In this document: piece by piece, positions 8,475 to 17,026 of the stretch | Layout of the letters: every line of letters begins with the position of its first letter | Position numbering within the stretch: the stretch's first letter is position 1 | From: Paraburkholderia caledonica NBRC 102488 | GTDB lineage: Bacteria > Pseudomonadota > Gammaproteobacteria > Burkholderiales > Burkholderiaceae | Direction: 5' to 3' | Length of the DNA: 64,000 nt | Assembly (NCBI RefSeq): GCF_000685095.1 | Contig: NZ_BAYE01000014.1 | Coordinates: 1-64,000, forward strand | Notes under the pieces: generated by a model | Databases searched by the model: none | The model's input: only the letters and a program-made list of their open reading frames with translations | Told to the model about the DNA's origin: nothing | Program-made: the position numbers and the translations under genes

Positions 8475-9761
8475 ATGGCTATTGATTCGACGCTGCCGAA
8501 TTTCCGTTCACTCAGCCCGCAGGAGCGTCTCGCTCACATCTGCAAAGAGGTCGGTCTGGATGACGCGCAATATTCGCAATTGGCAAAGCCCGGCGCGTTG
8601 CCGCTCGAAACGGCGAATGGAATGATCGAGAACGCGATCGGTACTTTCGAATTGCCAATGGCGGTGGCTGGCTACTTCCAGATCAACGGCAAAGACGTCA
8701 TCGTGCCCATGGCAGTAGAAGAGCCGTCTATCGTCGCGGCGGCTTCGTTCATGGCGAAACTCGCGCGAGTAAGCGGCGGTTTTCAGACGTCGAGCACCGG
8801 ACCGCTGATGCGCGCACAGGTACAGGTGGTCGGCGTGAGCGATCCCTATGGCGCGAGATTGGCGATCCTCAAACACAAGGACGAATTGATCGGCCTTGCG
8901 AATAGCCGCGACAAAGTACTCATTGGCTTGGGCGGCGGTTGTCGCGACATCGAAGTGCACGTGTTTCCGGACACGCCGCGCGGTCCGATGATAGTCGCGC
9001 ATCTGATCGTCGACGTGCGCGATGCGATGGGCGCGAACACCGTCAATACGATGGCCGAGTCCATCGCGGAACGGGTGGAACAGATATCCGGCGGAAAGGT
9101 TCGTCTGCGCATTCTGTCTAATCTCGCCGACTTGCGGCTCGCGCGTGCTTCCGTACGCTACTCGGCGGACACGCTCGCTACCAAAGACTATTCCGGTGAG
9201 GAAGTGATCGACGGTGTGATCGATGCGTATCTCTTCGCCGCGATCGACCCGTATCGCGCGGCGACGCATAACAAGGGCATCATGAACGGCATCGATCCGG
9301 TGATCGTCGCGACCGGCAATGACTGGCGCGCAGTGGAAGCGGGTGCGCATGCGTATGCGACGCGCGGCGGCCGTTATACGTCGCTCACAACGTGGGAAAA
9401 GGCGCAAAACGGCGACCTCGTCGGCACGATCGAAATGCCGATGCCGGTCGGACTTGTCGGCGGCGCAACGAAAACGCATCCGCTCGCGCGTCTCGCACTC
9501 AAGATCATGGACGTGAAGTCGGCACAGGAACTCGGTGAGATTGCAGTCGCCGTTGGCCTTGCGCAGAACATGGGTGCTTTGCGCGCGCTCGCAACAGAGG
9601 GCATTCAACGCGGTCATATGACCTTGCATGCACGCAACATCGCTTTGGGTGCGGGCGCAACGGGTGACGATGTTGACTGGGTAGTCAAGCAAATGATAAG
9701 TTCGGCGGACTTCCGCACCGACTTCGCATTAGAAGTTCTACAGCGTCCGCGAGATGCATGA
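8475..9761 (+). CDS. mvaA: Class II (degradative) hydroxymethylglutaryl-CoA reductase
   Basis: The 428-residue protein matches bacterial class II HMG-CoA reductase. It has MIENAIGTFELPMAVAGYF with the active-site Glu segment, VPMAVEEPSIVAAAS for HMG-CoA binding, DAMGANTVNTMAE for the NAD(H) site with its aspartate, and GGATKTHPLA near residue 330. Class II enzymes can oxidise mevalonate to HMG-CoA with NAD+, allowing growth on mevalonate. No other isoprenoid pathway gene is nearby. The MocR regulator and the downstream transporter-like pair suggest a catabolic unit for mevalonate or a related acid. HMG-CoA lyase is not in the window. Confidence 0.92.
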   Translation: MAIDSTLPNFRSLSPQERLAHICKEVGLDDAQYSQLAKPGALPLETANGMIENAIGTFELPMAVAGYFQINGKDVIVPMAVEEPSIVAAASFMAKLARVSGGFQTSSTGPLMRAQVQVVGVSDPYGARLAILKHKDELIGLANSRDKVLIGLGGGCRDIEVHVFPDTPRGPMIVAHLIVDVRDAMGANTVNTMAESIAERVEQISGGKVRLRILSNLADLRLARASVRYSADTLATKDYSGEEVIDGVIDAYLFAAIDPYRAATHNKGIMNGIDPVIVATGNDWRAVEAGAHAYATRGGRYTSLTTWEKAQNGDLVGTIEMPMPVGLVGGATKTHPLARLALKIMDVKSAQELGEIAVAVGLAQNMGALRALATEGIQRGHMTLHARNIALGAGATGDDVDWVVKQMISSADFRTDFALEVLQRPRDA

Positions 9762-10121
9762 CATTTGCGCGGATACGATTTTGCCGGGGCCGCAATCGAA
9801 GGTCCTCCCAAAGCGAGACGGCGCTCTGCCGGCACCGGCTATTCCGTTGTACTGGCGCGCCGCGAACATCGCGCCAATAGTGAGCGCGCAAACGTGCGCC
9901 GATTCGCAACCAGGCGGAGTACTTTCCCGCTATATGACTGAGCTTCACTGTTGCGTGTGAGCCGCGCTTGCTTGAGCAGCGCTCATCGTGCGTGACATCT
10001 TCGCTGATTAAATTAGACGGAACCCAACCGCAACTCGAAGGCCCACGGCGAGGTTCTCGCCGTGCATGAGGCGTCGCGAGGCGCACGCCCAGAATAAAAC
10101 ATCTTGGTCAGGAGACAGACA
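9762..10121. other. Intergenic region between mvaA and the membrane pair
   Basis: I see no supported gene in these 360 bases. A short hairpin (CACGGCGA/TCGCCGTG, about 10044-10065) lies in the putative leader of the next gene, followed by a good AGGAG ribosome-binding site. Whether the pair is cotranscribed with mvaA is open. Confidence 0.5.
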
Positions 10122-10622
10122 TTGAAATCATCCAGTGCCAGTGCAGCGCCGGCCGCCGGCGACGGGTCGGGCATTCGCGCGCACGTCGACGCGTCCGCCT
10201 TCAGGCTTGCCGAAGTGTGGGGCGATACCGTCGATCTCCGCCATCTGGCGTGGTCGGTGGCGTTAGGCGTGGCAGTTAGCGTCGCTGCGTTCGAGGCGGG
10301 CAAGGCTGTGCTGTCGTCCGCTGTCAGCGACGCGGCCATCGTGCGTGCCTACGCAATGCTGATCGGCTTGGGCGGATGCCTCGCGGCGGGCGCGCTCAGT
10401 GCGTTCTTCTTCAAGCCAAAGCGCGTGGTGATCCACCACACGGTTGGCGAATCGGACCGCCAACATGTGTTGAAGCAACTCGCTGAAGAAGGAGGCGGCA
10501 TCGGATCGCTCGCCGATCTTCCGCCAAACGCTGCAGCCGAATTAAAAGAGTTGGGACTCTACGATCTGTTCGCCGCATATGAGTTATCCGAGCAAGCCGC
10601 GCAAGTAAAGGGAGAACGCTGA
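10122..10622 (+). CDS. Small membrane protein, possible accessory subunit of the TctA-like transporter
   Basis: I place the start at TTG 10122 because AGGAG lies 8-9 bases before it and no ATG is suitably placed; this gives 166 residues. Two hydrophobic segments (around residues 45-65 and 72-95) are followed by a cytoplasmic tail with FFFKPKRVVIHHTVGESD and a helical region, LADLPPNAAAELKELGLYDLF. Its stop overlaps the next start (TGATG), so the two are translationally coupled. TctB proteins have a similar position but four helices, so this is not a standard TctB. Function is unknown. Confidence 0.7.
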   Translation: MKSSSASAAPAAGDGSGIRAHVDASAFRLAEVWGDTVDLRHLAWSVALGVAVSVAAFEAGKAVLSSAVSDAAIVRAYAMLIGLGGCLAAGALSAFFFKPKRVVIHHTVGESDRQHVLKQLAEEGGGIGSLADLPPNAAAELKELGLYDLFAAYELSEQAAQVKGER

Positions 10623-12001
10623 TGGACTCGCTGCTCCAACAGTTTCCGATGGCCTTGGCGATGGGACTGCTCGGCGCTGTCGTATTCGCGGCGATCGGCC
10701 TTGTTTCCGGCACCGACGAAACGACCACGATCGCACCGTTGACCTTGCTGGTCGCATTGCTCGGCGTGCCGCCGGCTGGCGTGTTCACTTTCTTCATGGC
10801 GGGCGCGGTTGCCAAGCACATGACCCACGCCATTCCCACCGCATTGCTGGGCATTCCGGGCGACACGATGGCCGCACCGCTTCTCCAGCAAGCCGCGATG
10901 CTGCGCTCGCTTGGTGTGCCTCATATCGCGTTGCGCAAGATGATTTCTGGCGCGATCGTGGCAGCATTCGTTGCATTGCCTTTCGCCGTGCTGTTCGCCG
11001 TCATGCTCGCGCCGTTCGGCAGTTTGATCACGCGCGCCGCGCCGTGGGTGTTTCTGTTCGCGGCGGTTTGCATCGCGTACTTTTCGGCGGGACGGTGGGC
11101 CTCGGTGCTTCTATTGATTCCGTTCGTGTTGCTGATAGTCGGATTGCAAACGCTCACGCGCAGTCACGGCGTCACTCTGAGTGTCAGCTATTTTCTAGGC
11201 ATTGCCATTGGCCCGCTGATCGCGGATCTGTTCTCGATACTCTCACCGGTCGAACGGCGACGCATGCGTCGCGACCACGTGTCGAACTTTGCGCTCGCGC
11301 CGGACCTCAAAGGCTGGAGCGGTTACTTTCCGAATCCGCTGAAAGTACTCGACCGGCAACAGACGGCATACACGGTCGCGACGGCGGCGGTATCGAGCGC
11401 GACCTTCGTGTTCAGTCCCGTCGCGATGACTGTACTGATGGGAGAGATAGTCGGCGCGCGAATCCGTCATGCGTACCATCGTTTGACGACGGTCATTGCC
11501 GTGCGTAACGGCGTGACCGAAGCCACTTATATTGCGGAAGCGCTGATCCCGCTGATCGCGTTCGGACTGCCGCTCAGTCCGGTGGCCGCGGGTCCTGCTG
11601 CGCCGCTCTTCAATGCGCCGCCGCGCTTCACCGTGAACACGGCGACCGGCCACATCGACAACCTTCATACGCTGATGACGACGTGGCAGTTTCTCGTCTT
11701 CGGCCTGTTGTCCATTGTGCTGGCCGCGCTGATCGCTTATCCGCTCGCGATGAACTATGCACACCGCGCCGCTTCTTTCGTCGCGCGCAAGCTGAGTCAC
11801 GAGGCGATTATCGCGACGTTCTCCGGGCTGATCGTCGTGATCGGTCTTTGGGAAGGGCAGTTGCTGGGGCTTGCCGTGATCCTCACGGTCGGGCTGTTTG
11901 GCGGACTGCTGTCGCGTCTGTTTGCGTTCAATGCGGGCGTCCAGTTCATGGGCTATTACGCCGCCGTGCTGAGCGTGCCCGCAATCATCAAACTCTTCTA
12001 A
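10622..12001 (+). CDS. TctA-like multi-pass membrane permease
   Basis: The 459-residue protein is strongly hydrophobic, with roughly 10-12 membrane segments. HAIPTALLGIPGDTMAAPLL resembles the TctA-type GIPG-T signature of tripartite tricarboxylate transporters, and a second copy-like segment (EALIPLIAFGLPLSP) lies in the second half. It is coupled to the small membrane protein upstream. No periplasmic TctC binding protein is nearby. Position after the MocR/mvaA pair suggests uptake of mevalonate or another carboxylate, but the substrate cannot be read from the sequence. It may be a divergent branch of the family. Confidence 0.72.
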   Translation: MDSLLQQFPMALAMGLLGAVVFAAIGLVSGTDETTTIAPLTLLVALLGVPPAGVFTFFMAGAVAKHMTHAIPTALLGIPGDTMAAPLLQQAAMLRSLGVPHIALRKMISGAIVAAFVALPFAVLFAVMLAPFGSLITRAAPWVFLFAAVCIAYFSAGRWASVLLLIPFVLLIVGLQTLTRSHGVTLSVSYFLGIAIGPLIADLFSILSPVERRRMRRDHVSNFALAPDLKGWSGYFPNPLKVLDRQQTAYTVATAAVSSATFVFSPVAMTVLMGEIVGARIRHAYHRLTTVIAVRNGVTEATYIAEALIPLIAFGLPLSPVAAGPAAPLFNAPPRFTVNTATGHIDNLHTLMTTWQFLVFGLLSIVLAALIAYPLAMNYAHRAASFVARKLSHEAIIATFSGLIVVIGLWEGQLLGLAVILTVGLFGGLLSRLFAFNAGVQFMGYYAAVLSVPAIIKLF

Positions 12002-12070
12002 CACGACACGCGCTGCGCGCCTGCTGCGATGACTTCGAATCGCCAGCAGGTCAGCCGCGCCGGGCGCGCA

Positions 12071-12752
12071 TCAAGCGGTAGGCGAAACAGAGTTCAGGAA
12101 CTGGTGAATTTCAGAGACAACCGCCGCGCCGTCGCCCACTGCGGCGGCAACGCGTTTGGCCGAAGCCGCCCGCGCATCGCCGATCGCGAACACGCCCGGC
12201 ACGTTCGTCTGCAAAGCGAAACAGGCCGTCTCCGGCCGCACTCCGGCGGTATAGCCCGTTTTGACGAAACCGCGTTCGTCGATCTCGACGCTGCAATCGC
12301 GCAGCCAGCGTGTATTGGGATCGGCGCCGGTGAACAGGAACAGGTGGCGCGTGGCGACACAATGCGGCCCGTCAGGCGTATCGCAGACGACCGATTCGAG
12401 TCCCCACTGATCGCTCGTGACCGCCGATACGACCGTGTTCGTATGCAGCACGATATTGCCAAGCGACGCGATGCGATCGATCAGGTAACGCGACATGCTT
12501 TTCGCAAGATCGTCGCCGCGAATCAACATATGGACGCGGCTCGCATGCGAAGCGAGGAATACCGCCGCTTGACCCGCCGAATTGCCGCCGCCTATCAGCA
12601 CGACTTCAGCGCCTCGGCACGAGCGTGCCGAAGCGCAGCATCTTGCCGATGTCGGTTTCGCTGAAACGCGGATAGAGGTGATCGCGCGGCGCACCGAGCG
12701 ATGCGGGAAGGCGCGGCGCCGATGTGTGTTTGCTGCTTCGATCGTGGTTCAT
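12071..12752 (-). pseudogene. Decayed cyclic-nucleotide-domain/thioredoxin-reductase-type FAD oxidoreductase
   Basis: Two pieces in different frames belong to one family. From ATG 12752 the first 48 or so residues (MNHDRSSKHTSAP ... YPRFSETDIGKMLRFG) match the start of proteins that fuse a cyclic-nucleotide-binding domain to a thioredoxin reductase. That frame stops near 12606. In another frame, GAEVVLIGGGNSAGQAA, LFLFTGADPNTRWL and GVFAIGDARA represent the C-terminal NADPH/FAD half, which ends at 12071. Family members are about 550 residues, so the nucleotide-binding domain, the N-terminal FAD part and the redox cysteines have been deleted. Function is presumably lost. Confidence 0.8.
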
Positions 12753-13161
12753 CGGATACCTTTCCTTGCACGCGGACCGCGCGTCGCCTGGCGCGCGGCG
12801 CGGATTGGGCGGCAGGCAATCATGCCGCCGGTCACAACGACGGTCAAGACAAACGAAGGTATGCCCGCACACACATGGACCGTCCACCGGCAGAAGGTCT
12901 TCGGGCGCGGTTCCTAAGCTCGACTGACCATCTTGGGCGGCCTTGGCTCATACCTACATATGATGGCACTCCGCGCTTCGAAAGATATGCTTCTATCACG
13001 GGCGATGACGGCGAGCGACTTCCTTTCATCCGGCATGCCCGAATGAACAAGCCGCCTTCACACGGCGACCAGATGCCTGCTGCGAAGAATGTCGAAACGC
13101 TCGTGCGATTTGAACGCGAGTATCGATGTGCGTCCATCGCGGCGGCGATAGGAGAATCTCC
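12753..13161. other. Intergenic region upstream of HK2
   Basis: No gene is supported in these 409 bases. The stretch contains a 19-base element at 12949-12967 that is repeated exactly before the receiver gene at 40750. A good ribosome-binding site (TAGGAG) lies before the HK2 start. Confidence 0.6.
12949..12967 (+). promoter_or_regulatory. 19-base element shared with the receiver/HK3 locus, copy 1
   Basis: CATACCTACATATGATGGC is identical to 40691-40709. TATGAT within it resembles a -10 hexamer. This copy is 195 bases before the HK2 start. Role inferred. Confidence 0.5.
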
Positions 13162-14250
13162 ATGACGATGATTGCGTTGATGCCGTCCGATTCCACTCGC
13201 CGATCGCCTGCACCGGTTCGAGCAGATGCCGAAGATTCTGCGTTGCAGCCGGCCGTTGGAATTCGTCGCCTGTTTGAAACTGGTCGAGCCCGCAACGCAT
13301 TGGCAATCGCTGCGTGCGCGTTGCTCGTGCCGCTCTTCGACCTGGGCGACCGCGCGATCATGCTGTTCGTGACTCGCTGTTTCGCTACAACCGGTCCAGT
13401 GGCGATTGCCACAGACGTGGCCGTCTCGCTGTCGCTGCTCGCCGCCGCATTGTGGATGTACGTGCGGTATCTGCGTGTGAGTATCGAGCATCTGACAAAG
13501 GCGATCGAGTTGCACAGTGCAAGCGACGGGCATGCGCCGCTCCCCGAGCGCGGTCCGTCTGCGGTGTTGCGGTTGACGCGCGCAATCGATTTCACACGCG
13601 ACCGTAATGCGGCCCGCCTCGCGGGATTGCTCGATAGTCAGGCCGCTTACGCACACGACCTGCAAGTACCGCTTGAACGCATGGGCGTTCGCTGCGAGAC
13701 GCTCGACGATCTCGCGTTGCGGCGTTCGCTGACGCGCGACCTCGCCGAAATGAAGCAGCTAGTCGAGGCGAGCATGGCTTGCGCGAGAATGCAGTGCAAC
13801 GTGGAAGAGCCGCCAACTCATGTGTCCGTCGACGCACTGCTAACCGGCCTGATCGACGACTATCGCGATGCCGGACATTGCATCGAACTCGAAAGCGAGG
13901 TGGGTTATTCGATCGAGACATGCCCGCATGCGCTTCGTCGCGTCCTCGTCAATCTGATCGACAACGCATTGCGTTACGGCAGCGACGTGCGTTTGCGCTT
14001 GCGAGTCGAGGCGCAAGCCGTCGTGTTCGCCGTGCTGGATGACGGACCGGGCATCGAACCGTCGCAGATGGAAGCAGTATTCGCGCCGTGGTATCGCGCG
14101 CCGCGCACTGCCGCACGCGCGCCCGGTTCGGGCCTCGGTCTCGCAATCGCGCGGCGACTCACCCATGCGATGCACGGCGAGCTTTGTCTGGAAAACCGCC
14201 TGACGGGAGGCCTCGAAGCGCGGCTCACGTTGCCGTTGATCGTCGGGTGA
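13162..14250 (+). CDS. Orphan membrane histidine kinase HK2
   Basis: Starting at ATG 13162 (AGGAG ribosome-binding site), the 362-residue kinase has two membrane helices (about residues 45-65 and 85-108) around a roughly 20-residue external loop. The phospho-acceptor is H165 in YAHDLQVPLERM. Compared with its paralogues (HDQRTPL, HDLRTPL) it has Gln-Val for Arg-Thr, so the +4 threonine linked to phosphatase activity is missing. N box NLIDNALRYG, G1 LDDGPGI and G2 GSGLGLAIARR are intact. No response regulator is adjacent. A kinase-biased enzyme is a reasonable inference. Confidence 0.88.
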   Translation: MTMIALMPSDSTRRSPAPVRADAEDSALQPAVGIRRLFETGRARNALAIAACALLVPLFDLGDRAIMLFVTRCFATTGPVAIATDVAVSLSLLAAALWMYVRYLRVSIEHLTKAIELHSASDGHAPLPERGPSAVLRLTRAIDFTRDRNAARLAGLLDSQAAYAHDLQVPLERMGVRCETLDDLALRRSLTRDLAEMKQLVEASMACARMQCNVEEPPTHVSVDALLTGLIDDYRDAGHCIELESEVGYSIETCPHALRRVLVNLIDNALRYGSDVRLRLRVEAQAVVFAVLDDGPGIEPSQMEAVFAPWYRAPRTAARAPGSGLGLAIARRLTHAMHGELCLENRLTGGLEARLTLPLIVG

Positions 14251-14412
14251 ACCAGGCGACGCCGTGCGATTCATTCTTGCCGTTGCTGCATCACCGTTCA
14301 CGTGCATAGCACGTGCGGACTTTCGTAGCGCAGTGTATTTGCGGCGCTTCTGGAAAAAGTGGCTTGCAAAGCGGCATCAGTTGGAAATACGGCGGATACG
14401 TTGAGCCGTTCA

Positions 14413-14428
14413 AATAAGAATTCTTATT
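14413..14428. promoter_or_regulatory. 16-base perfect palindrome before the amidase gene
   Basis: AATAAGAATTCTTATT is a perfect palindrome directly before the GGAGG ribosome-binding site of the amidase gene. Such a position suits an operator that blocks transcription or translation initiation, but no regulator is identified. Confidence 0.4.
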
Positions 14429-14437
14429 GGAGGCAAC

Positions 14438-15838
14438 ATGAGTGAACTATGGCGTTTGTCCGCGGCCGAGCTTGCCGGGCTGGTCAAGACCCGCAACGTA
14501 TCTGCGCGCGAAGCGGCGCTATCCGCGCTGGAGCGGCTCGATGCGGTGAATCCGAAAGTCAATGCAGTGGTTGCGCATCGGCCTGAGCTGGTACTCGAGC
14601 AAGCGGATAACGTGGACCGCGCGATAGCGCGCGGCGAAGATCCGGGGCCGCTCGCCGGCGTGCCGGTCACGACGAAGATCAATACTGACCACGCCGGTTT
14701 CGCGACCACCAACGGTACGCGGTTGCAGGAGAACCTCGTGGCGCACACCAATAGTCCCGCCGTCGACAATCTCGCGAAGGCTGGTGCGGTGCTGCTTGGC
14801 CGGAGCAATTCGCCGACCTTCGCGCTGCGCTGGTTCACCTCGAATCAGGTGCACGGCCGCACGCTTAATCCGCGCAACGCGAAACTGACGCCGGGCGGCT
14901 CGACCGGCGGTGGCGCGGCAGCGGTCACGGCGGGCATCGGCCAGCTTGCGCTCGGCACCGACATCGGCGGCTCGTTGCGCTATCCCGCCTACGCATGCGG
15001 CGTACACGGGTTGCGGCCGACCTTCGGTCGCGTGCCGGCCTTCAACGCTTCGTCGCCTGAACGCGCAATCGGTGCGCAACTCATGTCCGCGACCGGGCCC
15101 ATCGCGCGCACTGTGCAGGACCTGCGCCTCGGTCTCGCCGCGCTCGCCGCGGCTGACCTGCGCGATCCCTGGTATATGCCGATGCCGCTCGAAGGACGCG
15201 CGGTGCCGCTGCACGCGGCCATCTGTCTGCGGCCGGGCGGCTTGCAGATCGCGAAGGAAGTAGAGGACGCCTTGCTCGACGCCGCGCGCCGTTTGGTCGA
15301 CGCCGGTTGGACCGTCGAGGAAATCGACGACGTGCCGGCGATTCGCGAAGCCGCGCAATTGCAGGAGAGGCTGTGGCTCGGCGACGGCTTCGCGTCGCTC
15401 GCCGACATGGTGGCGAGCGACGGCGATCCTGGTGCGCACGCCGTGGTCGCTGCCGCGCGTCTCAAAGTGAAAGACCTGCCTGCCGATGTGATCAGCCGTT
15501 CGCTCGTGAGGCGCACGACGTTGCTGCGTCAATGGCGGCTGTTTCTCGACCAGTACGCGGTTGTGCTGATGCCGGTTTCGTCGGAGCTCCCGTTCCCCGA
15601 CGACCTCGACATGCAGGGCGCAGCGGGCTTCGACCGCGTGTGGGAAGCACAATTGACGATGCGCGCTTTGCCTGCGATGGGTTTGCCGGGTCTGGCGGTA
15701 ACGACGCAACTTGTCGACGGCGTGCCGGTCGGCGTTCAGATCGTCGCGGCGCACTTTCGTGAAGACCTGTGCCTGCTCGCCGGCGAAGCGATCGAAGCGC
15801 GTGGTGCACCGGCGTCGCCTGTCGATCCGGATTACTGA
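14438..15838 (+). CDS. Amidase-signature family amidohydrolase
   Basis: The 466-residue protein has the full Ser-cisSer-Lys triad: K80 in PVTTKIN, S155 in TPGGSTGGGA and the nucleophile S179 in GTDIGGSLRYPA, with the canonical 24-residue spacing between the serines. It therefore hydrolyses an amide bond. GatA would need gatB and gatC, which are absent, so a catabolic amidase is more likely. No signal peptide is seen, so it should be cytoplasmic. It stands alone between HK2 and the UspA gene, and the palindrome at 14413-14428 may control it. The substrate is unknown. Confidence 0.9.
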   Translation: MSELWRLSAAELAGLVKTRNVSAREAALSALERLDAVNPKVNAVVAHRPELVLEQADNVDRAIARGEDPGPLAGVPVTTKINTDHAGFATTNGTRLQENLVAHTNSPAVDNLAKAGAVLLGRSNSPTFALRWFTSNQVHGRTLNPRNAKLTPGGSTGGGAAAVTAGIGQLALGTDIGGSLRYPAYACGVHGLRPTFGRVPAFNASSPERAIGAQLMSATGPIARTVQDLRLGLAALAAADLRDPWYMPMPLEGRAVPLHAAICLRPGGLQIAKEVEDALLDAARRLVDAGWTVEEIDDVPAIREAAQLQERLWLGDGFASLADMVASDGDPGAHAVVAAARLKVKDLPADVISRSLVRRTTLLRQWRLFLDQYAVVLMPVSSELPFPDDLDMQGAAGFDRVWEAQLTMRALPAMGLPGLAVTTQLVDGVPVGVQIVAAHFREDLCLLAGEAIEARGAPASPVDPDY

Positions 15839-15852
15839 GTATGTGAAGGCCC

Positions 15853-15928
15853 GCACTGTGAAGCACATGGGGGCGCGAGCCACCTGTCGTGCGCGTTACG
15901 TGCAGCGCGTAACGCAACTTCACAGTGC
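15853..15928. terminator. Nested inverted repeats between convergent genes
   Basis: An outer pair, GCACTGTGAAG (15853-15863) and CTTCACAGTGC (15918-15928), encloses an inner pair, GCGTTAC and GTAACGC (about 15893-15915). The genes on both sides point toward it, so a two-way terminator is the simplest reading. There is no obvious T-run. Confidence 0.45.
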
Positions 15929-15941
15929 AGACTACCCCACG

Positions 15942-16391
15942 CTATACCGATGGCAGCGTGACGGTGACAATAGTCGATCCGCGCAGGCGTTCGGCCAGAT
16001 CCAGATGAACCGGCCGCTCGCCCAGCCAGCGCAAGAACCCTTTCTGCGTTCGGTGGCCGACCACCACGATATCCGAATTGAAGTTGACCGCGTGTCGCGA
16101 GACGGCGTCCGCCGTGCGTCCGAAAGTAAGGTAGCCGTGCGCGGTGACGCCGCTGTCCGCGAGTTTGCCAATGGCCGTTTGCAACGTATGGCGCGCGAAT
16201 TCTTCGAGGCGGCTGTAGGCGAGATCGCTCAGCATGCCCGCAGAGTGCGCGTTTGCGCCGGCCGGGTCGACGACTGACACCACATCGACTGCGGCCGACA
16301 ACGCCAGTGAGAGTTGCGAACAACGCGACAACGCGGCTTGGGACTCGGCTGTGCCGTCGTACACGAGCAGCATTCTGAAAAGAGATGACAT
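15942..16391 (-). CDS. Universal stress protein, UspA family
   Basis: The 149-residue protein starts with MLLVYDGTAESQAALSRCSQL, the typical UspA first strand and helix, and carries SDIVVVGHRTQKGFLRWLGE near the C-terminus, where the nucleotide-binding loop lies. The usual G-2x-G-9x-G(S/T) motif is not clearly kept, so nucleotide binding may be altered. An in-frame ATG begins the listed frame at 16391 and MSSLFRMLLVYD may start at either methionine. UspA proteins are cytoplasmic stress and redox-state proteins. It is convergent with the amidase gene and not obviously in an operon. Confidence 0.85.
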   Translation of the reverse strand: MSSLFRMLLVYDGTAESQAALSRCSQLSLALSAAVDVVSVVDPAGANAHSAGMLSDLAYSRLEEFARHTLQTAIGKLADSGVTAHGYLTFGRTADAVSRHAVNFNSDIVVVGHRTQKGFLRWLGERPVHLDLAERLRGSTIVTVTLPSV

Positions 16392-16483
16392 GTATGTCTA
16401 TCGCAAGTTAGGGCATGAGGGGCGGTGCTGACACAAAAACACGCCGCCCCGCGCGTTTATTCCCGCTTGACGATGGTGCGGCG

Positions 16484-17026
16484 CTATCGCGCGGTTTTGC
16501 AGTCGTCGTCGAACAGCGCGCCGATGGTTCGGCGCGCACGCGACAGTCGGCTCATCACGGTGCCCACAGGTATCTGCAACGCGTCGGCCGCCTCCTGATA
16601 GCCGAAGCCTTCTACGCTCACCAGCAACAGGACGACACGCTGCGTTTCAGGCAGACGCTCGACTGCCGCGATGATCTGATGAGCCAGCGCACCCGCTTCC
16701 GACGCGGAGCCCGGATCGGCGACTGTCTCCGACAGCGTGTCGCTCCATTCGGCCTGCAACTGGCTGCGCTGATCGCGCTGCTTCAGATCGTTGAGCCATG
16801 TTGAATGGACAATCGAAAACATCCAGTTCAATGCCGAAGTACCGGGGCGCATTTGATGCGCTCGCTCCAAACCCCTTACGCATGCTCTTTGCACCAGCTC
16901 TTCCGCGTCGTAGCGATTCCGTGAAAGCCGGAATGCGAACGACCAGAGCCGTGGGAGCATGTCGGGGAGCAGAAGTGAGAGATCGGTTTGCTTCATTGCC
17001 CATGTAACGCTGAAAAGAAATGCCAC
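16484..17026 (-). CDS. ECF-type RNA polymerase sigma factor (ECF1), no adjacent anti-sigma gene
   Basis: The 180-residue protein has sigma region 2 (MLPRLWSFAFRLSRNRYDAE, then ELVQRACVRGLERAHQ and LNWMFSIVHSTWLND) and region 4 (RLPETQRVVLLLVSVEGFGY with QEAADALQIPVGTVMSRLSR). GAGGGG before ATG 17026 supports this start; ATG 16996 is an alternative. It is a clear paralogue of ECF2 at 18712-19260. No anti-sigma gene follows. A 78-bp promoter-like module lies 234 bases upstream (17260-17337), and the same module precedes three exported-hydrolase units. Self-control and control of those units is inferred. Confidence 0.9.
   Translation of the reverse strand: MAFLFSVTWAMKQTDLSLLLPDMLPRLWSFAFRLSRNRYDAEELVQRACVRGLERAHQMRPGTSALNWMFSIVHSTWLNDLKQRDQRSQLQAEWSDTLSETVADPGSASEAGALAHQIIAAVERLPETQRVVLLLVSVEGFGYQEAADALQIPVGTVMSRLSRARRTIGALFDDDCKTAR

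Noticed and set aside
11243..12004. 253-codon frame opposite the TctA-like permease
   Set aside because: Arg/Gln/His-rich composition typical of an antisense shadow in high-GC DNA; the permease on the other strand is clearly real.
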